64,000 nucleotides of DNA from an uncultured Lachnospiraceae bacterium. Its GTDB lineage: Bacteria; Bacillota; Clostridia; Lachnospirales; Lachnospiraceae. The stretch spans positions 1-64,000 of the forward strand of contig CAMWQW010000019.1 in the NCBI GenBank assembly GCA_947176505.1. Direction: 5' to 3'. The position numbers were made by a program, and so were the translations under genes. Positions 15,486 through 24,065 of this stretch are shown here, piece by piece. The notes below the pieces were generated by a model. The model searched no databases. It saw only the letters and a program-made list of their open reading frames with translations, and had not been told where the DNA came from. The stretch's first letter is position 1. The number at the start of each line of letters is the position of its first letter.

Positions 15486-16300
15486 ATTTTCAAAAAAAGC
15501 TCGTCTATACCATCGTAAAATCCGACTGTTACAACGGTTCTGTCTTCTCCGGGACCTGAAAAAACATACTTCTTGTAATACGGCGTCGTCTCTAATAGCG
15601 GATTATCAGTTTCATAAGCTTCGGGCGTAGTCAGTCCCATATAGCCGCTCCACGCTTCCACCAGTGCATCAGGGTCAATCTGTTCCCACTTTAGCTGTGA
15701 ACGCACATAAAATTCATATATTTTGCCATCGTCCGCATCAATATAGGCATCCAGAAGCCGATTTTCTTTATTGGCATTCTGGAGACTGCCGGAAAGACTC
15801 ATTTTCCAGACTGCCACATTGTTCCTCGGTTCCGGTACATCAATTGCCGAATATAAAGTCGCTTCATAGGAATCAGCGTTTACTTCTTTGACGGCATCCG
15901 GAAGAATACCAAGGTCTTTAAGCGCTGCAATTCCTGTGTTTACTGTCTCATATATTTCTTCATCCGTAATTTCCTTTCCTGACGGTCCGTTATGATTAAC
16001 CACGAATGCATAAGTACTCGCCAGCTCCTGATAGGCTGTTTCCACGTCTCTCGCCTGTGAACTCTGCTCCGTTCCGGGCACACTCTGGGAATTAAGACAC
16101 TGCGATAATATATAAAGTTTCTCATTGCGGCTTAACTGGTAGCGGTATCCTTCGCCACCGGTCTCCTCTTCCTGTGTCCTAATCTGGTCGAGCACACCCC
16201 TGTCTTTATACGTTGCAAGTGCTTCCGGTCCCCATATGGACAGGATAACCACTATGGCTGTCAATGCAAGGAGTGCCAGATTAAGAATGTATTTCTTCAT
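15476..16300 (-). CDS. membrane-anchored extracytoplasmic protein of a two-component operon
   Basis: A 274-residue protein with one N-terminal membrane segment (ILNLALLALTAIVVILSIWG) and an outer domain of no family I recognise. The segment LLDAYIDADDGKIYEFYV resembles the PepSY/YycI-like folds that accompany sensor kinases, but the match is loose. The start at 16300 is set by GAAAGGAGGAGCAGC. It overlaps the kinase gene by 20 bases, so it is translationally coupled to it. Position and topology suggest a modulator of the neighbouring histidine kinase, in the way YycH/YycI modulate WalK, but this is inference. Confidence 0.7.
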   Translation of the reverse strand: MKKYILNLALLALTAIVVILSIWGPEALATYKDRGVLDQIRTQEEETGGEGYRYQLSRNEKLYILSQCLNSQSVPGTEQSSQARDVETAYQELASTYAFVVNHNGPSGKEITDEEIYETVNTGIAALKDLGILPDAVKEVNADSYEATLYSAIDVPEPRNNVAVWKMSLSGSLQNANKENRLLDAYIDADDGKIYEFYVRSQLKWEQIDPDALVEAWSGYMGLTTPEAYETDNPLLETTPYYKKYVFSGPGEDRTVVTVGFYDGIDELFLKISK

Positions 16301-17711
16301 GCTGCTCCTCCTTTCCATCCTCCTGTAATAGGAATCCGACCATAGTGCCTTCTCCGATTCTGCTGTCAATCTCCAAACTGCTTTCATGCAACGCAAGGAT
16401 TTCCGTACAGAGCGATAAACCCAGTCCCGCACCGTTTCTGCTTCGTGATCTGGATTTGTCCACCATGTAGAATGCCTGCGTAATCTTTGACACTTCTTCC
16501 TCCGGGATGCCGATACCGTAATCTCTGACGGTAAACCTGTATCCCTCCGCTTCCGAATGTCCTTCCACTTCAATTCTGCTTCCTTGTTCTGATGCCTTGC
16601 AGGCATTATCTAAAAGATTCACGAGCACTGTCTGAATCAGACTGAAATCCGCCATTACATACGCCTCCTCGTAAGTAAACGCAAACTCCATGCTCCTATT
16701 CGGAAGAAACATGCTGCGAAGATACTCAAATAAGGCTGTCACCGGCATTCTCTGGAGCTTTGCCCCTTCTTTCTTCGTCACGATAATATCCAGAAGACGC
16801 AACGACATTGCTTCGAGTCTTTTTCCCTCTGTATAAATATAATTGGCAGAAAGAAGGCTCTTCTCTTCATCCAGCTTTCTTGAACGCAGCATATCGGCAT
16901 AACCAATAATAGAAGTAAGCGGCGTTTTTAATTCATGCGCAAAAGCGCCCACGAAGTCTTCTCGCGCCTGCACTTCGTCCTCCAACTGTCCAATCGTCTT
17001 CTCTAGTTCTTCCGACATATGGTTGAAGTCCTGCGTCAGCTGTCCCAACTCATCACTGCTGACCTGTTTCGCGCGGTAACTGTAATCGCCGGCAGCCATC
17101 TCTTTCGTCGCCCTCATCAGAAGCCTAATCGGCTTAGTCAGCTGTGAGGAAATAAAGTACATAATCACAATGCCGAGAACAAGCATGAGCATCATCAACC
17201 GTCTGTATACAGTAAATCCCATTTTCCGCTCCTCAAACACCTGTGATACATCCCTGAGTGTTTCCAGATACAGTACTCTTCCAAGTGCATTGACACTGCT
17301 GGACGTCTGGATATAGTAATGCTCTCCCAATTGAATCACACGATACGAATACCTGTTTTCCTCCGTGGAAGCCAGCAGCTCTCCGTCCGTCTCAAATCCG
17401 TCACTGGCATAGAGAATATTCTTGCTTTCATCGGAAAGTCTGATCAATCGTCCTGTTCCCTGTCCGCGTGCTTCCAGATTGGAAGCAATCTGCTCTACCG
17501 AGCTGTCCTGCAGCAGGTCATATTTCACCGGAACATTGAGCGCCGCCGTCTCAAATGCAAACCGTAAAATGCTGTTCTCATCAAGCGCCTGACCGGCTTC
17601 CCTCTCCAGCGAAGTCTCAAACACATAATTCACAAAATAGAACCCACTAAGACCAAGTGTGAGAGCTATGATAATCGTAGTCCACAGTAAAAGTTTTTGG
17701 GAAAATTTCAT
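16281..17711 (-). CDS. membrane sensor histidine kinase
   Basis: A 476-residue two-TM sensor kinase. TM1 (LLLWTTIIIALTLGLSGFYF) and TM2 (LMMLMLVLGIVIMYFISS) flank an extracytoplasmic sensor of about 135 residues. A HAMP domain follows, then the HisKA box AFAHELKTPLTSIIGY with the phosphorylated His, the N box VNLLDNACKAS, and the G boxes DYGIGIPEEE and GAGLGLSLC. GTGGAG is 6 bases before ATG 17711; a GTG 12 bases earlier is also possible. It phosphorylates the response regulator encoded just upstream (27-base gap). The operon order is exported FG-GAP-like protein, regulator, kinase, anchored protein. Confidence 0.95.
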   Translation of the reverse strand: MKFSQKLLLWTTIIIALTLGLSGFYFVNYVFETSLEREAGQALDENSILRFAFETAALNVPVKYDLLQDSSVEQIASNLEARGQGTGRLIRLSDESKNILYASDGFETDGELLASTEENRYSYRVIQLGEHYYIQTSSSVNALGRVLYLETLRDVSQVFEERKMGFTVYRRLMMLMLVLGIVIMYFISSQLTKPIRLLMRATKEMAAGDYSYRAKQVSSDELGQLTQDFNHMSEELEKTIGQLEDEVQAREDFVGAFAHELKTPLTSIIGYADMLRSRKLDEEKSLLSANYIYTEGKRLEAMSLRLLDIIVTKKEGAKLQRMPVTALFEYLRSMFLPNRSMEFAFTYEEAYVMADFSLIQTVLVNLLDNACKASEQGSRIEVEGHSEAEGYRFTVRDYGIGIPEEEVSKITQAFYMVDKSRSRSRNGAGLGLSLCTEILALHESSLEIDSRIGEGTMVGFLLQEDGKEEQHEEIHS

Positions 17712-17738
17712 CTCAATCTCCACGTGTGATTTTCACAC

Positions 17739-18428
17739 TTAATTACATGCTGCTCTGTTTTTCGAGTTTGCGGAGCTAATCTCCAGCCGATATCCTACCT
17801 TGTATACTGCTACAAGATTTTTCTCCCATCCCAGCTTCTTTCTGAGCCTCTGTACATGAAGATCTAACGTTCTGCTGTTGGCATAATACTCGTCGTCCCA
17901 TACTTTTTCATACAGGTTCTCACGAAACAAAGCTACATTTATGTTCTCTGCGAAAAGCATCAACAAATCAAACTCTTTGCTGGTAAGCGGCACAGGATTT
18001 CCTGACCGTGTCACCCGTCTCGCCTCTATGTCAATCTCAATCTCGCCGACGGTAAGTTTCTTCTCCGCCTTGTTATATCTGCGCAGAACCGCTTCCACTC
18101 TTGCAAGAAGCTCCGTCACATCAAAAGGCTTAATCAAGTAATCGTCCGCCCCAAGCTTTAGTCCTTTTACTCGATCCCTTACTTCATGCTTTGCCGAGAT
18201 AAAAATAACCGGAACTTTATATGGTTTTATGTAATCCATCACGTCATAGCCATCCGCACCCGGCAGCATAATGTCGAGAAGTACCAAGTCAAATGTATTG
18301 TTCTCAACTGCATCTATTGCCGCCAGCCCGTCCTGTACTGCCGTACAGGAATATCCTGCCGCCGACAGGTTCATATCAATCAAATCACAAATCGGCTTTT
18401 CATCATCTACAATCAGTATCTTAATCAT
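17739..18428 (-). CDS. OmpR-family response regulator
   Basis: A 229-residue DNA-binding response regulator. The receiver has the acidic pair VDDEKP, the phosphorylated Asp in LVLLDIMLPGADG, the switch residue in VIFISA and Lys in LIKPFD. The C-terminal winged helix of the OmpR/PhoB type contains LTSKEFDLLMLFAEN and SRTLDLHVQRLRKKLG. The start codon overlaps the stop of the upstream gene (ATGA), with GGAG 9 bases before. It is the partner of the kinase at 16281-17711. No target site is evident inside the window. Confidence 0.95.
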   Translation of the reverse strand: MIKILIVDDEKPICDLIDMNLSAAGYSCTAVQDGLAAIDAVENNTFDLVLLDIMLPGADGYDVMDYIKPYKVPVIFISAKHEVRDRVKGLKLGADDYLIKPFDVTELLARVEAVLRRYNKAEKKLTVGEIEIDIEARRVTRSGNPVPLTSKEFDLLMLFAENINVALFRENLYEKVWDDEYYANSRTLDLHVQRLRKKLGWEKNLVAVYKVGYRLEISSANSKNRAACN

Positions 18429-19594
18429 GTCTCCGGACTCCACCCCCAATAAGCTCTCGCCTTCTCTACAAGTCCTGCAACTGTATCTTCATCGCTGCAT
18501 ATTACTTTCTTCTTCACTTCCGTATCCGTCTCGAATCCACCGGTACGCTGATAATAAATCTCATAATCGCTCTTAATAAGTACCTCGTTATTATTGCCTG
18601 CATAGCTGTATCTTGCCAGCACCAGTATATCCTTCATGCCGTCCCCGTCAATATCCCTGCAGGCAATCCCCTTGAGTGCGTACAGATTATCGAAATCACC
18701 CATTGGTTGGAAACTCCACACAATATTTCCCTGCTCGTTCACAAGATAAATCATAAATGTAGCAAACTCTGCCATCGTGTATGTTCCCGGCATCACTTCC
18801 AGATACCCCAGCTTCTCAAACTGTCTGGAATAATCCTGTTCGGCGGTAATCACAAAACCGTTGCGTAAAAGTTCTCTTTTGGTGGATGCCGTGTAGAGAA
18901 ATTCCGTTGAACGTCCGTCTCTGACATAAGCGATAATACTCTCTGCGCTCTTGTTCATCCCAAATCGGTTAATCTTATCGGAAATACGGTAGTCCCGATA
19001 AAACCCTTCGTCTCCCTGAAACAGCACGTCCCCCACCTTATAGGTCTTGCCCGAATAAGAACCGGTCTTGTTCCTGCAATCCGCAATCAGTATGATATCC
19101 ATTCTGCCGTCTCTGTTTAAATCCTGAAAAGAAACTGCACATATGGCACGTACCGGTTGTTCTAAACTACCGATATTCCAACTGTTGACGGCAAGTTGAT
19201 CCGTCCTGTACACCACCGTTCCGTCTTCTTTTGTAAAAAACAAGGCAAGACGATGATAGTTTTCTTCCATCGCCGGCACAAGAAAAACCTCTCCGAAACA
19301 TTTCGTCTCAATCGGGAAAATCTGATTATCTATCACGCGAAATCCATTGTCATTAATCTCCCACTGCCTCTCTATGGCGTTAAGCCTCGCCTGATAGTCT
19401 TCGTAGTCAGCAAGAAGCTGACGGTCAGACTCCTGCTGTTTTAACAATTCATCCTCTATGGCGCTCTTGTCAACTGCACTGACATACAGCGGACAAAAAC
19501 CGGATATCAAAACCGCCAGACAGAGAAAAACGGTAAACACTATGAAATTAGTTTTTGTCCCTATTACTTTGGTAAATTGATTTTTCTTCTGCAC
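18425..19594 (-). CDS. exported FG-GAP/VCBS-like protein heading a two-component operon
   Basis: A 389-residue protein with an N-terminal membrane or signal segment (FIVFTVFLCLAVLISGFCPLYVSA) and a short coiled coil (about residues 45-75). The outer domain carries two calcium-binding-like loops of the FG-GAP/VCBS type, SFQDLNRDGRMDIILIA and CRDIDGDGMKDILVLA. These are hallmarks of beta-propeller blades. It starts at a GTG after GGTGGCAGT and ends in a 4-base ATGA overlap with the response regulator. Encoded first in the operon, it may be a wall-facing ligand sensor for the kinase; that role is inferred from position only. Confidence 0.8.
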   Translation of the reverse strand: MQKKNQFTKVIGTKTNFIVFTVFLCLAVLISGFCPLYVSAVDKSAIEDELLKQQESDRQLLADYEDYQARLNAIERQWEINDNGFRVIDNQIFPIETKCFGEVFLVPAMEENYHRLALFFTKEDGTVVYRTDQLAVNSWNIGSLEQPVRAICAVSFQDLNRDGRMDIILIADCRNKTGSYSGKTYKVGDVLFQGDEGFYRDYRISDKINRFGMNKSAESIIAYVRDGRSTEFLYTASTKRELLRNGFVITAEQDYSRQFEKLGYLEVMPGTYTMAEFATFMIYLVNEQGNIVWSFQPMGDFDNLYALKGIACRDIDGDGMKDILVLARYSYAGNNNEVLIKSDYEIYYQRTGGFETDTEVKKKVICSDEDTVAGLVEKARAYWGWSPET

Positions 19595-19642
19595 ACTGCC
19601 ACCGGTTTTCCTTTGTAGGAGCCTTTATGGCTCTCTTATCGC

Positions 19643-21094
19643 CTATACATTAATCTCCGCTTTTACGCCAAGCAGCTCCTTATTTTCTTCCAGTATCGGG
19701 TTCACAACCTCCGACAGGAATTTCTCCACCTGAAGGGGAGCTCGTCCCACATATCTGGACGGATCCATCGTCTTTGATAAATCTTCCTGCGTCAAATTAA
19801 AAGCAGGGTCAGCAGCAATCAGCTCAAGGAGATTATTTTCCTTACCTTCGCGCTTCACATTAGCTCCTGCCTCCATGGACAGCTCTCTGATCTTCTCATG
19901 CAGTTCCTGACGATTACCTCCCATCTTCACGGCATCCATCATGATATTCTCCGTCGCCATAAAGGGCAGTTCGCTCATCAGGCGCTTCGTGATAACTTTA
20001 TCATAAACTACCAGTCCATCCACTACGTTCAGGCATAAGTCAAGAATGCCGTCAACTGCCAGAAACGCCTCCGGAATGGACAGTCTCTTATTGGCTGAAT
20101 CGTCTAATGTTCTCTCAAACCACTGTGTAGCAGAAGTAATTGCCGGGTTTAATGCATCTATCATCACATATCTGGACAGAGACGCGATACGCTCGCTTCT
20201 CATCGGATTTCTCTTGTATGCCATGGCTGAAGAACCAATCTGACTCTTCTCAAAAGGCTCTTCCACTTCTTTCAAATGCTGCAGCAGCCGGATATCGTTG
20301 GACATCTTATGCGCCGATGCTGCAATACCTGCAAGCACGTTACATACCCTTGTATCAACTTTACGGGAATAGGTCTGTCCGGACACCGGATAGCATTTCT
20401 CAAATCCCATCTTCCCTGCAATCATCGGGTCAATCTTGTCAATCGTCTCCTGATCGCCGTCAAACAATTCGAGAAATGAAGCCTGCGTTCCCGTCGTTCC
20501 TTTGGAACCGAGCAGCTTCATAGTGGACAGCACATAGTCTAAGTCCTCCAAGTCAAGGCAGAACTCCTGTGTCCACAGCGTTGCTCTCTTACCGACAGTC
20601 GTGGGCTGAGCCGGCTGAAAATGGGTAAATGCAAGAGTCGGCAAATTCTTATACTGCCCTGCAAACTTCGCAAGCTCCGCAATAACGTTCACCAGTTTCT
20701 TCTTCACTAATCTCAAAGCTTCCGTCATCACAATAATATCCGTGTTATCTCCCACATAGCAGGAGGTAGCACCCAGATGGATAATACCCGCTGCCTTCGG
20801 GCACTGCTGTCCGTAAGCATAGACATGGCTCATCACGTCATGACGCACTTCTTTCTCTCGGGCTTTTGCCACGTCATAATTAATGTCTTCGGCATGCGCC
20901 TTTAACTCATCAATCTGTTCTTGCGTAATGACCGGCTCCCCGTTCTGGCAAAGCCCTAGCTCCATCTCCGTCTCAGCCAAAGCAATCCACAGCTTCCTCC
21001 ACGTCCTGAATTTCATATCAGGTGAGAAAATATACTGCATCTCCTTGCTTGCATAGCGCTCCGATAACGGGCTTACATATTTGTCTGTACTCAT
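19643..21094 (-). CDS. purB: adenylosuccinate lyase
   Basis: A 483-residue member of the fumarase/aspartase superfamily. It splits SAICAR to AICAR and adenylosuccinate to AMP, both with release of fumarate, in purine synthesis. The signature loop is QIGSSAMAYKRNPMRSE; other landmarks are HLGATSCYVGDN and AFTHFQPAQPTTVG. I chose ATG 21094 because CAGGAGAAAAGCT precedes it and the family starts near MSTDKYVSPLSERYAS; the frame extends 93 bases further without support. The length is normal for the longer human/Clostridia-type PurB. No purine riboswitch is visible upstream, and purF is nearby but separated by three other genes or fragments. Confidence 0.96.
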   Translation of the reverse strand: MSTDKYVSPLSERYASKEMQYIFSPDMKFRTWRKLWIALAETEMELGLCQNGEPVITQEQIDELKAHAEDINYDVAKAREKEVRHDVMSHVYAYGQQCPKAAGIIHLGATSCYVGDNTDIIVMTEALRLVKKKLVNVIAELAKFAGQYKNLPTLAFTHFQPAQPTTVGKRATLWTQEFCLDLEDLDYVLSTMKLLGSKGTTGTQASFLELFDGDQETIDKIDPMIAGKMGFEKCYPVSGQTYSRKVDTRVCNVLAGIAASAHKMSNDIRLLQHLKEVEEPFEKSQIGSSAMAYKRNPMRSERIASLSRYVMIDALNPAITSATQWFERTLDDSANKRLSIPEAFLAVDGILDLCLNVVDGLVVYDKVITKRLMSELPFMATENIMMDAVKMGGNRQELHEKIRELSMEAGANVKREGKENNLLELIAADPAFNLTQEDLSKTMDPSRYVGRAPLQVEKFLSEVVNPILEENKELLGVKAEINV

Positions 21095-21555
21095 AGCTTT
21101 TCTCCTGTTCTTCTGAGTTATATTTCTCCCTTTTCGGAAAAGTGTTCCTGCTGTATAAAACTTGAAATATAATATATATTCCTGCATTAATTACTGATTT
21201 TGCATTCACTTAACAGTCCTGCAAACGGGAAGTTACATTGCTGTTATTTTTTCAGAAAATCGCTAAATTCTTTCAATTCCTTTTTTGTATCTTCTGAAAG
21301 TCTGTTATATGCTGTATCATGAATTGCTCCCTCTAATGTATATAAATGTACCAGACACACATTTGGATATTTCTGCTTTAGCTTAAGACTTGATTATAAA
21401 ATATTTGCATGCTGCCTACAATGTATTTTTATAAGCGCATTTTTCATAGGTACACAATTCCGGAAAGGGAGTTGTATTGTTAATTTCATCGCAAACGCAT
21501 CACATAAATATTGTAGCACAATATGCGTATACTGTGCGAACTGAATAAAATATCT
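21095..21555. other. 461-base region between purB and the kinase-like gene
   Basis: Holds the purB leader (21095 to about 21240), a decayed coding remnant (21244-21393) and about 160 AT-rich bases. No guanine riboswitch, PurR box pair or strong terminator could be recognised in it. Confidence 0.5.
21244..21393 (-). pseudogene. decayed C-terminal gene fragment
   Basis: The minus strand has an open frame from just after a TAA (21394-21396) to a TAA at 21244-21246. It encodes about 49 residues without a start codon. The text is protein-like (KYPNVCLVHLYTLEGAIHD then AYNRLSEDTKKELKEFSDFL) and ends in a normal Lys-rich tail. It looks like the C-terminus of a gene whose 5' part has been lost. I do not recognise the family, and a chance frame remains possible. 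Confidence 0.45.
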
Positions 21556-22125
21556 TCAAGAATGTTCTTTCATATATTGTAAAAATTCCGGAGTTTTCGA
21601 CCAGTATTTTATGCCCCAATTTTCAAAATTCCATTCATCCATATACTCATTACATTCAAAATCAATATAATATACTTCCTCATTCTGAACCACAAAATTG
21701 GTCGGAAAATAGTCTATATTTGTGTGAGCAGCATATAGTAAAGTACACATATGATGCAACTGATCAAGATAGGTAGATTTCATCTTATCCTGCAAAACCA
21801 ATTCATAAATTGTATCACCATCAATAAATTCCTTCAGAATCCGCTCATTTTCAATATCAACATCCACCATATCCGGAATCTTTATTCCTATTTGCTTTAA
21901 ACGGTTATAATCGTTTATCTCAGCTTCCATCTTATTGCCAAATTGATAATAATCACAGGGTTCATGATGGATTTGTTTCAAGACGTATTTTTCTGCCTGA
22001 TTTGTCGCCAGATAAGAATATCCGCCCTTTCCTTTTCCCAACAGTTTTAATATTGTATATTCTTTTCCGTTTAAAAGCATCATATTATTGTTCATAATCG
22101 CTGTCCTCTTCTCAACTGTCTTCAT
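21556..22125 (-). CDS. small protein-kinase-like/phosphotransferase-like protein
   Basis: A 189-residue minimal kinase-fold protein. A glycine-rich loop LLGKGKGGYSYLA is followed by the ATP-lysine VLKQI, a helix-C-like segment with Glu (KMEAEINDY), the catalytic-loop equivalent NIDYFPTNFVV (Asp and Asn at the expected spacing, HRD His replaced by Asn) and a metal Asp in YYIDFECN. This compact layout recalls Bud32/RIO and aminoglycoside phosphotransferase-like proteins. GGAGAAAGAAA precedes the ATG. It lies 12 bases after a DUF3795-like gene, so the two are probably co-expressed. The substrate is unknown. Confidence 0.72.
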   Translation of the reverse strand: MKTVEKRTAIMNNNMMLLNGKEYTILKLLGKGKGGYSYLATNQAEKYVLKQIHHEPCDYYQFGNKMEAEINDYNRLKQIGIKIPDMVDVDIENERILKEFIDGDTIYELVLQDKMKSTYLDQLHHMCTLLYAAHTNIDYFPTNFVVQNEEVYYIDFECNEYMDEWNFENWGIKYWSKTPEFLQYMKEHS

Positions 22126-22137
22126 TTTCTTTCTCCA

Positions 22138-22515
22138 TTACATCCGTTCTCCTGTTCTGATAAAATCAATCAACTCCTCTATATCTTCAAAATCATCATA
22201 GTCGCCATGGAATCCATCCCTGTGATAAATAATTCCGTTTTTTTCATTTCTTTCAAGGCAGTCGAGCAGAGTCTCAAGTCCATACCGTTTAGCAAACATC
22301 GTAAATGCGTACGGCTTAGTCTTTGACAGAAATCCCCTCCTGCAGTCATTTTCACATAAGAAACAATTGGATATTCCTTTTGCAAGAGAACAGTTTCGAT
22401 TGTCACACCATTCTTTATCAGGGCATTCACCGGCACTGCATCCGTTACAGCTATCGTTTTTTGAACATAAGCAACAAGCCAGTCCGCATCTTGCAATCTC
22501 AAGTTCTCTTTTCAT
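22138..22515 (-). CDS. cysteine-rich DUF3795-like protein
   Basis: A 125-residue cytosolic protein with about twelve cysteines in its first 60 residues (CGLACCLCSKNDSCNGC, WCDNRNCSLAK, NCFLCENDC). This matches the DUF3795 family, thought to bind zinc or an iron-sulfur cluster. The start at 22515 is preceded by AGAGGGATTAGA. It forms a probable two-gene unit with the kinase-like gene downstream. No enzymatic role can be claimed. Confidence 0.75.
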   Translation of the reverse strand: MKRELEIARCGLACCLCSKNDSCNGCSAGECPDKEWCDNRNCSLAKGISNCFLCENDCRRGFLSKTKPYAFTMFAKRYGLETLLDCLERNEKNGIIYHRDGFHGDYDDFEDIEELIDFIRTGERM

Positions 22516-22587
22516 TCTAATCCCTCTTTCATTTCTCCTCTTCATTATGGAAAACGTGCAACGCACGGCTCACAATTCTATTGTTTC

Positions 22588-24024
22588 TCAGCGTTCATAC
22601 TCTCCTCTGATGTCTTCCTCCGGCGGCGTAAGCGGATACTGTCCCGTAAAGCAGCCTTTACAGATTTCCAGACCGTCAACAATTTCTTCTAATCGTTCCA
22701 TCTTAAGATAACCGAGAGAATCCGCACCGATAATCTTACAAATCTCCTCCACGGAACGTTCATAGGCAATTAACTGCTCTCTTGCCGGCACATCCGTACC
22801 GAAATAGCATGGGTATAAAAATGGTGGAGAGCTCACTCTCATATGTACTTCTTTTGCCCCAGCTTCCCGCAGCATTTTGACGATACGGTCCGAAGTTGTC
22901 CCTCTGACAATCGAATCATCTATCATAATAATGCGCTTACCGTTTACCGCCTCTTTGACCGCATTAAGCTTAACCTGAACGCTGCTCTCACGGCTCTTCT
23001 GCCCCGGCTTGATAAAAGTCCGTCCTACATAGGTGTTTTTCACGAATGCTTGTCCGTACGGGATACCGGACTGCATCGAATATCCCAAAGCCGCACAGTT
23101 GCCTGACTCCGGCACGCCCACCACCAAATCCGCTTCCACAGGTGAATCCATTGCGAGAAATCTGCCTGCCATGACACGGGAGTTATAGACGCTGACACCG
23201 TCAATACGACTGTCCGGTCTGGCAAAATATATATACTCGAAGATACATCTTCCATGCTGCTTTCTCGGAAGACACATGTTCCTATTCGATTCAAGTCCTT
23301 TGTCCGGCGAAATCGTAACAATCTCTCCCGGCTCCACATCTCTTACAAATTCTGCACCGATGGTATCAAGAGCACAGGTTTCCGAAGCGAAGATGTATGC
23401 ATTGTCCCTCTTTCCGATACAAAGCGGTTTAAATCCGTAAGGATCTCTTGCTCCGATTAACTTGCGGGGCGACATGACTACCAGTGAGTAGGCACCTTTC
23501 ATCTTATACATGGCGCGTCCCACAGCCTCCTCCACGCTCTTACTGTTTAACCGTTCTCTGGCAATATGATAAGCGATGACTTCCGAGTCTATCGTCGTCT
23601 GAAAAATCGCGCCGGAATATTCCAGTTCATGCCGAAGTTCAGCCGCATTGATTAAATTGCCGTTATGTGAAAGTCCCAATGTTCCTTTTACATAATTTAA
23701 CACTAACGGCTGAGCGTTTTCTCTTGTACTGCTGCCCGTTGTCGAATAACGGACATGCCCGACACCGATATCGCCTTTTAATTTCTCCAGTGTTTCCGGG
23801 GTAAAGTTCTCGTTTAAAAGCCCCATCTCCTTAGTGCTTAGCACTTTTCCTTTGGGTCCGGCAGTGTCACTGACCGCAATGCCGCAGCTTTCCTGCCCTC
23901 TGTGCTGCAATGCGAATAACCCATAATAGATTGTGGACGCCACGTCGCCGCCGTCAAAATCATAGATACCGAATACACCGCACTCCTCACCTAACTTGTC
24001 TGTCTGCTCTGTCTTTGTGCTCAT
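22588..24024 (-). CDS. purF: amidophosphoribosyltransferase
   Basis: A 478-residue enzyme for the first committed step of purine synthesis: PRPP plus glutamine to phosphoribosylamine. A short propeptide precedes the N-terminal catalytic Cys (GEECGVFGIYDF). The class II glutamine amidotransferase half has HVRYSTTG and LSHNGNLINA; the PRTase half has the PRPP loop RIIMIDDSIVRGTTS. C-terminal cysteines (GLEICKGCFTGQYP) and Cys residues in CLPRKQHGRCIFEY fit the B. subtilis-type iron-sulfur form. ATG 24024 follows GAGAGGATTGGGA; a TTG two codons earlier is also in frame. It begins 41 bases after the last gene of the 24-31 kb cluster and may be read through from it. Confidence 0.96.
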   Translation of the reverse strand: MSTKTEQTDKLGEECGVFGIYDFDGGDVASTIYYGLFALQHRGQESCGIAVSDTAGPKGKVLSTKEMGLLNENFTPETLEKLKGDIGVGHVRYSTTGSSTRENAQPLVLNYVKGTLGLSHNGNLINAAELRHELEYSGAIFQTTIDSEVIAYHIARERLNSKSVEEAVGRAMYKMKGAYSLVVMSPRKLIGARDPYGFKPLCIGKRDNAYIFASETCALDTIGAEFVRDVEPGEIVTISPDKGLESNRNMCLPRKQHGRCIFEYIYFARPDSRIDGVSVYNSRVMAGRFLAMDSPVEADLVVGVPESGNCAALGYSMQSGIPYGQAFVKNTYVGRTFIKPGQKSRESSVQVKLNAVKEAVNGKRIIMIDDSIVRGTTSDRIVKMLREAGAKEVHMRVSSPPFLYPCYFGTDVPAREQLIAYERSVEEICKIIGADSLGYLKMERLEEIVDGLEICKGCFTGQYPLTPPEEDIRGEYER

Positions 24025-24065
24025 TCCCAATCCTCTCCTGCGTTTTCACACAACATCCATACCTG

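Noticed and set aside
21095-21240. Purine riboswitch or PurR box before purB
   Set aside because: No conserved junction sequences of the guanine/adenine riboswitch and no paired PurR boxes could be found.
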